From assembly GCF_033118175.1 (NCBI RefSeq), contig NW_026870888.1:620001-684000 (forward strand): a stretch of DNA of 64,000 bases, read 5' to 3'. Source of the DNA: Dama dama (Eukaryota > Chordata > Mammalia > Artiodactyla > Cervidae). The notes beneath the pieces are model-generated. The model made no database searches and was not told the DNA's origin. It saw only the letters and a list, made by a program, of their open reading frames with translations. Both the position numbers and the translations under genes were made by a program. Of the stretch, positions 11,270 through 23,998 are shown one piece after another (position 1 is the stretch's first letter; every line of letters starts with the position of its first letter).

Positions 11270-14200
11270 TGTCTCAAGTCTAGAGGGATCCTGAGGTCAC
11301 TGGAGCAACACGAAAGGGCTCCGTGGACGCCAAATCAACTCGAGATGAGAGCTTAGTCCCTGGCTTCGACTCAAGAGGAATACCAACTTTCCACAAGTAC
11401 CTCAAGAGGAGGCTACTCTCAGCTACAGGTATGTGAGAGGGCCCCTGAGTTTGTGGCCTCAAGTGGAATGGACACCGAGATGCTCTGACTCGAAGTAAGG
11501 CCGGATATCCCTGCAGTGAATTGAATGCAGGCTCGTCTTGCATCTCCCAAGACGAAGAGATGTCTGAATCCCCTGTGGAGACGACAGAGAAAGACCGAGT
11601 TCTCCGCGTCATCACGACCGGAGGCCTCACATCCTTTGAAAACTCGAGAGGTCCGCGGAGAACAATGCTTCCAAAGGAGACGATGCCTGACTCCTCCGAA
11701 AATGAATAGGAGTCCCAGGATCCCTGTGGCACGTGGAAAGGGACCCTGGGTCTCCCGCCTCACGTGGAGACGCATCCCAATTGCCAAGCCAAGACTCGAG
11801 GAGAATCCCGAAGTGTCCCTCGCACCTAGGCAGGAGTCCTGATGTCGCAGAACAAACACGTGTCTGGAAGGGCCCTCCCCGTCGTAACTCGAGAATATAC
11901 CCCAGGTTCCGGCTACAACTCGAGAAAAACCATGAGACTTCCCCCTCGCCGCTGGATGAGGCCCGATTCCCCTGCACTGCGTCCAGAACAATTCCGTGTT
12001 CCACATCAAACGTGAAAGGAGCCTTGATTTCCTTGATGGCACTCCAGAGAAAACCCAAGATCACTGTCTCAAGTCTAGAGGGATCCTGAGGTCACTGGAG
12101 CAACACGAAAGGGTTCCGTGGACCCCAAATCAACTCGAGATGAGAGCTTAGTCCTTGGCTTCGACTCAATAGGAATACCAACTTTCCACAAGCACCTCAA
12201 GAGGAGGCTTCTCTCAGCTACAGGTATGTGAGAGGGACCCTGAGTTTGTGGCCTCAAGTGGAATGGACACCGAGATGCTCTGACTCGAAGTAAGGCCGGA
12301 TATCCCTGCAGTGAATTGAATGCAGGCTCGTCTTGCATCTCCCAAGACGAAGGGATGTCTGAATCCCCTGTGGAGACCACAGAGAAAGACCGAGTTCTCC
12401 GCCTCATCGCGACCGGAGGCCTCACATCCTTTGAAAACTCGAGAGGTCCGCGGAGATCAATGCTTCCAAAGGAGACGATGCCTGACTCCTCTTGAAAATG
12501 GATAGAAGTCCCAGGATCCCTGTGGCATGTGGAAAGTGACACTGGGTCTTCCGCCTCACGTGGAGACGCATCCCAATTGCCATGCCAAGACTCGAGGAGA
12601 ATCCCGAGGTGTCCCTCGCACCTAGGCAGGAGTCCTGACGTCGCTGAACAAACACGTGTCTGGAAGGGCCCTCCCCATGGTAACTCGAGAATATACCCCA
12701 GATTCCGGCCGCAACTCGAAAAAAACCATGAGACTTCCCCCTCGACGCGAGATGAGGCCCAATTCCCCTGCATTACATGCAGAGACATTCCGTGTTCCAC
12801 ATCAAACGTGAAAGGAGCCTTGATTTCCTTGATGGCACTCCAGAGAAATCCCAAGATCACTGTCTCAAGTCTAGAGGGATCCTGAGGTCACTGAAGCAAC
12901 ACGAAAGGGCTCTGTTGAGCCCAAATCAACTCGCGATGAGAGCTTAGTCCCTTTCTTCGACTCAAGAGGAATACCAAGTTTACACAGGCACGTCAAGAGG
13001 AGCCTTCTATCAGCTACAGTTATGTGAGAGGGACCCTGAGTTTGTGGCCTCAAGTGGAATGGACACCGAAATGCTCTGACTCGAAGTAAGCCCGGATATC
13101 CAAATAATGAATTGAATGCAGGCTCGTCTTGCATCTCCCAAGATGAAGGGATGTCTGAATCCCCTGTGGATACCACAGAGAAAGACCTAGTCCTTCGCCT
13201 CATCGAGACCGGAGGCATCACATCCTTTGAAAACTCGAGAGGTCTGCGGAGGTCAATGCTTCCAAAGGAGACGATGCCTGACTCTTCTTGAAAATGGATA
13301 GGAATCCCAGGATCCCTGTGGCACGTGGAAAGGGACCCTGGGTCTCCTGCCTCACGTGGAGACGCGTCCCAATTGCCATGCCAAGACTCGAGGAGAATCC
13401 CGAGGTGTCCCTCGCACCTAGGCAGGATTCCTCAGTCGCTGAAGAAACACGTGTCTGGAAGGGCTCTCCCCGTCATAACTCGAAAATTTACCCCAGGTTC
13501 CGGCCGCAACTCGAGAAAAACCATGAGACTTACCCCTCGCCGCGAGATGTGGCCTGATTCCCCTGCCCTGCGTGCAGAGCAATTCCGTATTCCACAAAAA
13601 AAATGAAAGGAGCCTTGATTTCCTTGATGGCACTCCAGAGAAAACCGAAGATCACTGTCTCAAGTCTAGAGGGATCCTGAGGTCACTGGAGCAACACGAA
13701 AGGGCTCCATGGACCCCAAATCAACTCGAGATGAGAGCTTAGTAACTGGTTTCGACTCAAGTGGAATACCAACTTTCCACAAGCACCTCAAGTGGAGGCT
13801 CCTCTCAGCTACAGGTATGTGAGAGGGCCCCTGAGTTTGTGGCCTCAAGTGGAATGGAGACCGAGATGCTCTGACTCGAAGTAAGGCCGGATATCCCTGC
13901 AGTGAATTGAATGCAGGCTCGTCTTGCATCTCCCAAGACGAAGGGATGTCTGAATCCCCTGTGGAGACCACAGAGAAAGACCGAGTTCTCCGCCTCATCG
14001 CGACCAGAGGCCTCACATCCTTTGAAAACTCAAGAGGTCCGCGGAGAACAATGCTTCCAAAGGAGACGATGCCTGACTCCTCTTGAAAATGGATAGAAGT
14101 CCCAGGATCCCTGTGGCACGTGGAAAGTGACACTGGGTCTCCCGCCTCACGTGGAGACGCATCCCAATTGCCATGCCAAGACTCGAGGAGAATCCCGAGG

Positions 14201-16043
14201 TGTCCCTCGCACCTAGGCAGGAGTCCTGACGTCGCTGAACAAACACGTGTCTGGAAGGGTCCTCCCCGTCTTAATTCGAGAATATACCCCAGGTTCCGGC
14301 CGCAACTCGAAAAAAACCATGAGCCTTCCCCCTCGACGCGAGATGAGGCCCAATTCCCCTGCACTGCGTGCAGAGCCATTCCGTGTTCCACATCAAACGT
14401 GAAAGGAGCCTTGAATTCCGTGATGGCACTCCAGAGAAAACCCAAGATCACTGTCTCAAGTCTAGAGGGATCCTAAGGTCACTGTAGCAACAGGAAAGAA
14501 ATCCATGGACCCCAAATCAACTCAAGATGAGACCTTATTCCCTGACTTCGACTCAAGAGGAATACCGACTTTCCACAAGCACCTCAAGAGGAGGCTTCTC
14601 TCAGCTACACATATGTGAGAGGGCCCCTGAGTTTGTGGCCTCAAGTGGAATGGACACCGAGATGCTCTGACTCGAAGTAAGCCCGGATATCCAAATAGTG
14701 AATTGAATGCAGGCTCGTCTTGCATCTCCCAAGATGAAGGGATGTCTGAATCCCCTGTGGATACCACAGAGAAAGACCTAGTCCTCCGCCTCATCGAGAC
14801 CGGAGGCATCACATCCTTTGAAAACTCGACAGGTCTGCGGAGGTCAATGCTTCCAAAGGAGACGATGCCTGACTCTTCTTGAAAATGGATAGGAATCCCA
14901 GGATCCCTGTGGCACGTGGAAAGGGACACTGGGTCTCCTGCCTCACGTGGAGACGCGTCCCAATTGCCATGCCAAGACTCGAGGAGAATCGCGAGGTGTC
15001 CCTCGCACCTAGGCAGGATTCCTGAAGTCGCTGAAGAAACACGTGTCTGGAAGGGCTCTCCCCGTCGTAACTCGAGAATTTACCCCAGGTTCCGGCCGCA
15101 ACTCGAGAAAAACCATGAGACTTACCCCTCGCCGCGAGATGTGGCCTGATTCCCCTGCCCTGCGTGCAGAGCAATTCCGTATTCCACATGAAAAATGAAA
15201 GGAGCCTTGATTTCCTTGATGGCACTCCAGAGAAAACCGAAGATCACTGTCTCAAGTCTAGAGGGATCCTGAGGTCACTGGAGCAACACGAAAGGGCTCC
15301 GTGGACCCCAAATCAACTCGAGATGAGAGCTTAGTAACTGGTTTCGACTCAAGTGGAATACCAACTTTCCACAAGCACCTCAAGTGGAGGCTCCTCTCAG
15401 CTACAGGTATGTGAGAGGCCCCCTGAGTTTGTGACCTCAAGTGGAATGGACACCGAGATGCTCTGACTCGAAGTAAGGCCGGATATCCCTGCAGTGAATT
15501 GAATGCAGGCTCGTCTTGCATCTCCCAAGACGAAGGGATGTCTGAATCCCCTGTGGAGACCACAGAGAAAGACCGAGTTCTCCGCCTCATCGCGACCGGA
15601 GGCCTCACATCCTTTGAAAACTCGAGAGGTCCGCGGAGAACAATGCTTCCAAAGGAGACGATGCCTGACTCCTCTTGAAAATGGATAGAAGTCCCAGGAT
15701 CCCTGTGGCACGTGGAAAGTGACACTGGGTCTCCCGCCTCACGTGGAGACGCATCCCAATTGCCATGCCAAGACTCGAGGAGAATCCCGAGGTTTCCCTC
15801 GCACCTAGGCAGGAGTCCTGACGTCGCTGAACAAACACGTGTCTGGAAGGGCCCTCCCCGTCGTAACTCGAGAATATACCCCAGATTCCGGCCGCAACTC
15901 GAAAAAAAACATGAGACTTCCCCCTCGACGCGAGATGAGGCCCAATTCCCCTGCATTACATGCAGAGACATTCTGTGTTCCACATCAAACGTGAAAGGAG
16001 CCTTGATTTCCTTGATGGCACTCCAGAGAAATCCCAAGATCAC
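11270..16043. repeat. m15-m20 block, source/partner of m24-m29
   Basis: m15 right half resembles m24 right half (TCCGGCTACAACTC, CGTCCAGAACAATTCC, CGCTGGATGAGG). m16 resembles m25 (CATTACATGCAGAGAC). m18 right half, m19 and m20 resemble m27 right half, m28 and m29. All these pairs are lagged by 7159-7161 bp, nine monomers. m17 and m19 are also similar to each other two monomers apart (GATGTGGCCTGATTCC, GAGAATTTACCCC, CTGAAGAAACACG). m16 and m20 share the CATTACATGCAGAGAC right end at a lag of four monomers. Confidence 0.65.
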
Positions 16044-18429
16044 TGTCTCAAGTCTAGAGGGATCCTGAGGTCACTGAAGCAACACGAAAGGGCTCTGTTG
16101 AGCCCAAATCAACTCGAGATGAGAGCTTAGTCCCTGGCTTCGACTCAAGAGGAATACCAAGTTTACACAAGCACCTCAAGAGGAGCCTTCTATCAGCTAC
16201 AGTTATGTGAGAGGGACCCTGAGTTGTAGCCTCAAGTGGAATGGACACCGAGATGCTCTGACTCGAAGTAAGGCCAGATATCCCTGCAGTGATTTGAATG
16301 CAGGCTCGTCTTGCGTCTCCCAAGACGAAGGGATGTCTTAATCCCCTGTGGAGACCACAGAGAAAGACCTAGTTCTCCGCCTCATCGGGACCGGAGGCCT
16401 CACATCCTTTGAAAACTCGAGAGGTCCGCGGAGATCAATATTCCAAAGGAGACGATGCCTGACTCCTCTTGAAAATGGATAAGAGTCCCAGGATCCCTGT
16501 GGCACGTGGAAAGGGACCCTGGGTCTCCCGCCTCACGTGGAGACGCCTCCCAATTGCCATGCCAAGACTCGTGGAGAATCCCGAGGTGTCCCTCGCACCT
16601 AGGCAGGAGTCCTGACGTCGCTGAACAAACATGTGTCTGGAAGGGCCCTCCCCGTCGTAACTCGAGAATATACCCCAGGTTCCGGACGCAACTCGAGAAA
16701 AACCATGAGACTTCCCCCTCGCCGTGAGATGAGGCCCGATTCCCCTGCACTGCGTGCAGAGCAATTCCGTGTTCCACATCAAACGTGAAAGGAGCCTTGA
16801 TTTTCTTGATGGCACTCCAGAGAAAACCCAAGATCACTGTCTCAAGTCTAGAGGGATCCTGAGGTCACTGGAGCAACACGAAAGGGCTCCGTGGACCCCA
16901 AATCAACTCGAGATGAGAGCTTAGTAACTGGTTTCGACTCAAGTGGAATACCAACTTTCCACAAGCACCTCAAGTGGAGGCTCCTCTCAGCTACAGGTAT
17001 GTGAGAGGGCCCCTGAGTTTGTGGCGTCAAGTGGAATGGACACCGAGACGCTCTGAATCGAAGTAAGCCCGAATATTCCAACAGTGAATTGAATGCAGGC
17101 TCGTCTTGCATCTCCCAAGACGAAGGGATGACTGAATCCCCTGTGGAGACCACAGAGAAGGACCTAATTCTCCGCCTCATCGCGAGCGGAGGCCTCACAT
17201 CCTTTGAAAATTCGAGAGGTCTGCGGAGATCAATGCTTCCAAAGGAGACGATGCCTGACTCCTCTTGAAAATGGATAGGAGTCCCAGGATCACTGTGGCA
17301 CGTGGAAAGGGACACTGGGTTTCCCCCCTCACGTGGAGACGTGTCCCAATTGCCATGCCAAGACTCGAGGAGGATCCCGAGGTGTCCCTCGCACCGAGGC
17401 AGGAGTCCTGACGTCGCTGAACAAACACGTGTCTGGAAGGGCCCTCCCCGTCCTAACTCGAGAATATACCCCAGGTTCCGGCCGCAACTCGAGAAAAACC
17501 ATGAGACTTCCCCCTCGCCGCGAGATGAGGCCCGATTCCCCTGCACTGCGTGCAGAGCAATTCCGTGTTCCACATCAAACGTGAAAGGAGCCTTGATTTC
17601 CTTGATGGCACTCCAGAGAAAACCCAAGTTCACTGTCTCAAGTCTAGAGGGATGCTGAGGTCACTGGAGCAAAACGAAAGTGCTCCGTGGACCCCAAATC
17701 AACTCGAGATGAGAGCTTAGTCCCTGGCTTCGACTCAAGAGGAATACCAACTTTCCACAAGCACCTCAAGAGGAGGCTTTTCTCAGCTACAGGTATATGA
17801 GAGGGCCCCTGATTTTGTGGCCTCAAGTGGAATGGACACTGAGATGCACTGACTCGAAGTAAGGCCGGATATCCCTGCAGTGAATTGAATGCAGGCTCGT
17901 CTTGCATCTCCCAAGACGAAGGGATGTCTGAATCAACTGTGGAGATGACAGAGAAAGACCGAGTTCTCCGCCTCATCGCGAGCGGAGGCCTCACATCCTT
18001 TGAAAACTCGAGAGGGCCGCGGAGATCAATGCTTCCAAAGGAGACGATGCCTGACTCCTCTTGAAAATGGATAGGAGTCCCAGGATCCCTGTGGCACGTG
18101 GAAAGGGACCCTGGGTCTCCCGCCTCACGTGGAGACGCATCCCAATTGCCATGCCAAGACTCGAGGAGAATCCCGAGGTGTCCCTCGCACCTAGGCAGGA
18201 GTCCTGACGTCGCTGAACAAACACGTGTCTGGAAGGGCCCTCCCCGTCGTAACTTGAGAATATAGCCCAGGTTTCGGCCGCAACTCGAGAAAAACCATGA
18301 GACTTCCCACTCGCCGCGAGATGAGGCCCGATTCCCCTGCCATGCGTGCAGAGCAATTCCGTATTCCACATCAAAAATGAAAGGAGCCTTGATTTCCTTG
18401 ATGGCACTCCAGAGAAAACCCAAGATCAC
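16044..18429. repeat. m21-m23
   Basis: m21 begins with CTCTGTTGAGCCC and GTTTACACAAGC, as m17 and m26 do, and its right half matches m26 at a lag of five monomers (GAGACGCCTCCC, ACTCGTGGAGAATC, TTCCGGACGCAAC). m22 begins with TAACTGGTTTCGACTC, as m18, m20 and m29 do. m23 matches m11 at a lag of 9548 bp, twelve monomers (AACTTGAGAATATAGCCC, GACTTCCCACTCGCC, ACATCAAAAATGAAAGG). Confidence 0.6.
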
Positions 18430-21400
18430 TGTCTCAAGTCTAGAGGGATCCTGAGGTCACTGTAGCAACACGAAAGGGCTCCGTGGACCCCATATCAACT
18501 CGAGATGAGAGCTTAGTCCCTGGCTTCGACTCAAGAGGAATATCAACTTTCCACAAGCACCTCAAGAGGAGGCTTCTCTCAGCTACAGGTATGTGAGAGG
18601 GACCCTGAGTTTGCGGCCTCAAGTGGAATAGACACCGAGATGCTCTGACTCGAAGTAAGGCCGGATATCCCTGCAGTGAATTTAATGCAGGCTCGTCTTG
18701 CATCTCCCAAGACGAAGGGATGTCTCAATCCCCTGTGGAGACCGCAGAGAAAGACCTAATTCTCCGCCTCATCGCGAGCGGAGGCCTCACATCCTTTGAA
18801 AACTCGAGAGGGCCGCGGAGATCAATGCTTCCAAAGGAGACGATGCCTGACTCCTCTTGAAAATGGAAAGGAGTCCCAAGATCCCTGTGGCACGTGGAAA
18901 GGGACCCTGGGTCTCCCGCCTCACGTGGAGACGCATCCCAATTGCCATGCCAAGACTCGAGGAGAATCCCGAGGTGTCCCTCGCCCTTAGGCAGGAGTCC
19001 TGATGTCGCAGAACAAACACGTGTCTGAAAGGGCCCTCCCCGTCGTAACTCGAGAATATACCCCAGGTTCTGGCTACAACTCGAGAAAAACCATGAGACT
19101 TCCCCCTCGCCGCTGGATAAGGCCCGATTCCCCTGCACTGCGTCCAGAACAATTCCGTGTTCCACATCAAACGTGAAAGGAGCCTTGATTTCCTTGATGG
19201 CACTCCAGAGAAAACCCAAGATCACTGTCTCAAGTCTAGAGGGATCCTGAGGTCACTGGAGCAACACGAAAGGGTTCCGTGGACCCCAAATCAACTCGAG
19301 ATGAGAGCTTAGTCCCTGGCTTCGACTCAAGAGGAATACCAACTTTCCACAAGCACCTCAAGAGGAGTCTTCTCTCAGCTACAGGTATGTGAGAGGGACC
19401 CTGAGTTTGTGGCCTCAAGTGGAATGGACACCGAGATGCTCTGACTCGAAGTAAGGCCGGATATCCCTGCAGTGAATTGAATGCAGGCTCGTCTTGCATC
19501 TCCCAAGACGAAGGGATGTCTGAATCCCCTGTGGAGACCACAGAGAAAGACCGAGTTCTCCGCCTCATCGCGACCGGAGGCCTCACATTCTTTGAAAACT
19601 CGAGAGGTCCGCGGAGATCAATGCTTCCAAAGGAGACGATGCCTGACTCCTCTTGAAAATGGATAGAAGTCCCAGGATCCCTGTGGCATGTGGAAAGTGA
19701 CACTGGGTCTCCCGCCTCACGTGGAGACGCATCCCAATTGCCATGCCAAGACTCGAGGAGAATCCCGAGGTGTCCCTCGCACCTAGGCAGGAGTCCTGAC
19801 GTCGCTGAACAAACACGTGTCTGGAAGGGCCCTCCCCGTCGTAACTCGAGAATATACCCCAGATTCCGGCCGCAACTCGAAAAAAACATGAGACTTCCCC
19901 TTCGACGCGAGATGAGGCCCAATTCCCCTGCATTACATGCAGAGACATTCCGTGTTCCACATCAAACGTGAAAGGAGCCTTGATTTCCTTGATGGCACTC
20001 CAGAGAAATCCCAAGATCACTGTCTCAAGTCTAGAGGGATCCTGAGGTCACTGAAGCAACACGAAAGGGCTCTGTTGAGCCCAAATCAACTCGAGATGAG
20101 AGCTTAGTCCCTTTCTTCGACTCAAGAGGAATACCAAGTTTACACAAGCACCTCAAGAGGAGCCTTCTATCAGCTACAGTTATGTGAGAGGGACCCTGAG
20201 TTTGTGGCCTCAAGTGGAATGGACACCGAGATGCTCTGACTCGAAGTAAGGCCAGATATCCCTGCAGTGATTTGAATGCAGGCTCGTCTTGCATCTCCCA
20301 AGACGAAGGGATGTCTTAATCCCTTGTGGAGACCACAGAGAAAGACCTAGTTCTCCGCCTCATCGGGACCGGAGGCCTCACATCCTTTGAAAACTCGAGA
20401 GGTCCGCGGAGATCAATGCTTCCAAAGGAGACGATGCCTGACTCCTCTTGAAAATGGATAGGAGTCCCAGGATCCCTGTGGCACGTGGAAAGGGACCCTG
20501 GGTCTCCCGCCTCACGTGGAGACGCCTCCCAATTGCCATGCCAAGACTCGTGGAGAATCCCGAGGTGTCCCTCGCACCTAGGCAGGAGTCCTGACGTCGC
20601 TGAACAAACACGTATCTGGAAGGGCCCTCCCCGTCGTAACTCGAGAATATACCCCAGGTTCCGGACGCAACTCGAGAAAAACCATGAGACTTCCCCCTCG
20701 CCGTGAGATGAGGCCCGTTTCCCCTGCACTGCGTGCAGAGCAATTCCTTGTTCCACATCAAACGTGAAAGGAGCCTTGATTTCCTTGATGGCACTCCAGA
20801 GAAAACCCAAGATCACTGTCTCAAGTCTAGAGGGATCCTGAGGTCACTGGAGCAACATGAAAGGCCTCCGTGGACGCCAAATCAACTCGAGATGAGAGCT
20901 TGGTCCCTGGCTTCGACTCAAGAGGAATACCAACTTTCCACAAGCACCTCAAGAGGAGGCTTCTCTCAGCTACAGGTATGTGAGAGGGACCCTGAGTTTG
21001 TGGCCTCAAGTGGAATGGACACCGAGATTCTCTGATTCGAAGTAAGGCCGAATATCCCTGCAGTGAATTGAATGCAGGCTCGTCTTGCATCTCCCAAGAC
21101 GAAGGGATGTCTGAATCCCCTGTGGAGACGACAGAGAAAAACCGAGTTCTCCGCCTCATCGCGACCGGAGGCATCACATCCTTTGAAAACTCGAGAGGTC
21201 CGCGGAAAACAATGCTTCCAAAGGAGACGATGCCTGACTCCTCCGAAAATGAATAGGAGTCCCAGGATCCCTGTGGCACGTGGAAAGGGACCCTGGGTCT
21301 CCCGCCTCACGTGGAGACGCATCCCAATTGCCATGCCAAGACTCGAGGAGAATCCCGAGGTGTCCCTCGCACCTAGGCAGGAGTCCTGACGTCGCTGAAC

Positions 21401-23202
21401 AAACACGTGTCTGGAAGGGCCCTCCCCGTCGTAACTCGAGAATATACCCCAGGTTCCGGCCGCAACTCGAAAAAAACCATGAGACTTGCCCCTCGACGCG
21501 AGATGAGGCCCAATTCCCCTGCACTGCGTGCAGAGCCATTCCGTGTTCCACATCAAACGTGAAAGGAGCCTTGATTTCCTTGATGGCACTCCAGAGAAAA
21601 CCCAAGATCACTGTCTCAAGTCTAGAGGGATCCTAAGGTCACTGTAGCAACAGGAAAGAAATCCATGGACCCCAAATCAACTCAAGATGAGACCTTATTC
21701 CCTGACTTCGACTCAAGAGGAATACCGACTTTCCACAAGCACCTCAAGAGGAGGCTTCTCTCAGCTACAGATATGTGAGAGGGCCCCTGAGTTTGTGGCC
21801 TCAAGTGGAATGGACACCGAGATGCTCTGACTCGAAGTAAGCCCGGATATCCAAATAGTGAATTGAATGCAGGCTCGTCTTGCATCTCCCAAGATGAAGG
21901 GATGTCTGAATCCCCTGTGGATACCACAGAGAAAGACCTAGTCCTCCGCCTCATCGAGACCGGAGGCATCACATCCTTTGAAAACTCGAGAGGTCTGCGG
22001 AGGTCAATGCTTCCAAAGGAGACGATGCCTGACTCTTCTTGAAAATGGATAGGAATCCCAGGATCCCTGTGGCACGTGGAAAGGGACCCTGGGTCTCCTG
22101 CCTCACGTGGAGACGCGTCCCAATTGCCATGGAAGACTCGAGGAGAATCCCGAGGTGTCCCTCGCACCTAGGCAGGATTCCTGAAGTCGCTGAAGAAACA
22201 CGTGTCTGGAAGGGCTCTCCCCGTCGTAACTCGAGAATTTACCCCAGGTTCCGGCCGCAACTCGAGAAAAACCATGAGACTTACCCCTCGCCGCGAGATG
22301 TGGCCTGATTCCCCTGCCCTGCGTGCAGAGCAATTCCGTATTCCACATCAAAAATGAAAGGAGCCTTGATTTCCTTGATGGCACTCCAGAGAAAACCGAA
22401 GATCACTGTCTCAAGTCTAGAGGGATCCTGAGGTCACTGGAGCAACACGAAAGGGCTCCGTGGACCCCAAATCAACTCGAGATGAGAGCTTAGTAACTGG
22501 TTTCGACTCAAGTGGAATACCAACTTTCCACAAGCACCTCAAGTGGAGGCTCCTCTCAGCTACAGGTATGTGAGAGGGCCCCTGAGTTTGTGGCCTCAAG
22601 TGGAATGGACACCGAGATGCTCTGACTCGAAGTAAGGCCGGATATCCCTGCAGTGAATTGAATGCAGGCTCGTCTTGCATCTCCCAAGACGAAGGGATGT
22701 CTGAATCCCCTGTGGAGACCACAGAGAAAGACCGAGTTCTCCGCCTCATCGCGACCGGAGGCCTCACAACCTTTGAAAACTCGAGAGGTCCGCGGAGAAC
22801 AATGCTTCCAAAGGAGACGATGCCTGACTCCTCTTGAAAATGGATAGAAGTCCCAGGATCCCTGTGGTACGTGAAAGTGACACTGGGTCTCCCGCCTCAC
22901 GTGGAGACGCATCCCAATTGCCATGCCAAGACTCGAGGAGAATCCCGAGGTGTCCCTCGCACCTAGGCAGGAGTCCTGACGTCGCTGAACAAACACGTGT
23001 CTGGAAGGGCCCTCCCCGTCGTAACTCGAGAATATACCCCAGATTCCGGCCGCAACTCGAAAAAAAACCATGAGACTTCCCCCTCGACGCGAGATGAGGC
23101 CCAATTCCCCTGCATTACATGCAGAGACATTCCGTGTTCCACATCAAACGTGAAAGGAGCCTTGATTTCCTTGATGGCACTCCAGAAAAATCCCAAGATC
23201 AC
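18430..23202. repeat. m24-m29 block, partner of m15-m20
   Basis: m24 is composite. Its left part carries bases of m10, m8 and m12 (TTTGCGGCCTC, GTGAATTTAATGCAGG, TGTCTCAATCCC, TGGAAAGGAGTCCCAAG), while its right part is m15-like. m25 is m16/m20-like, m26 is m21-like, m28 is m19-like and m29 is m20-like. A run from about the middle of m27 to the start of m30 follows m18-m20 at a constant lag of nine monomers. The similarity stops in m30 between about 23265 and 23310, after CTCTGTTGAGCCC, where the expected GTTTACACAAGC is replaced by ordinary sequence. Confidence 0.6.
20817..21611. repeat. m27: chimeric monomer (m15-like left, m18-like right)
   Basis: The left part shares with m15 a one-base deletion giving CTCCTCCGAAAATGAATAGG (near 21240 and near 11693), plus GAGAACAATG or GAAAACAATG before it. 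From about 21450 rightwards it shares with m18 the bases CGCAACTCGAAAAAAACC, CCTCGACGCGAG and GCAGAGCCATTCC. The lags are twelve monomers for the left part and nine for the right part, so two different exchanges must be recorded. The junction lies between about 21260 and 21465. Confidence 0.65.
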
Positions 23203-23998
23203 TGTCTCAAGTCTAGAGGGATCCTGAGGTCACTGAAGCAACACGAAAGGGCTCTGTTGAGCCCAAATCAACTCGAGATGAGAGCTTAGTCCCTGGCTTC
23301 GACTCAAGAGGAATACCAACTTTCCACAAGCACCTCAAGAGGAGGCTTCTCTCAGCTACAGGTTTGTGAGAGGGACCCTGAGTTTGTGGCCTCAAGTGCA
23401 ATGGACACCGAGATGCTCTGACTCGAAGTAAGGCCGGATATCCCTGCAGTGAATTGAATGCAGGCTCGTCTTGCATCTCCCAAGACGAAGGGATGTCTGA
23501 ATCCCCTGTGGAAACCACAGAGAAAGACCTAGTCCTCCACCTCATCGCGACCGGAGGCCTCACATCCTTTGAAAACTCGAGAGGTCCGCGGAGATCAATG
23601 CTTCCAAAGGAGACGATGCCTGACTCCTCTTGTAAATGGATGGGAGTCCCAGGATCCCCGTAGCACGTGGAAAGGGAACCTGGGTCTCCCGCCTCACGTG
23701 GAGACGCGTACCAATTGCAATGCAAAAACTCGAGGATAATCCCGAGGTGTCCCTCGCACCTAGGCAGGGGTCCTGACGTCGCTGAACAAACACGTGTCTG
23801 GAAGGGCCCTCCCCGTCGTAACTCGAGAATATACCCCAGGTTCCGGCCGCAACTCGAGAAAAACCATGAGACTTCCCCCTCGCCGCGAGATGAGGCCCGA
23901 TTCCCCTGCACTGCATGCAGAGCCATTCCGAGTTCCACATCAAATGTGAAAGGAGCCTTGATTTCCTTGATGGCACTCCCGAGAAAACCCAAGATCAC

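Noticed and set aside
16848..17633. Long minus-strand open frames of about 261 codons in many monomers, as genes
   Set aside because: They recur once per monomer at the same phase, start at GTG, end at the repeat junction, and overlap open frames on both strands. The 796-bp period is not a multiple of three, so no continuous repeat protein is possible. No known domain is recognisable.
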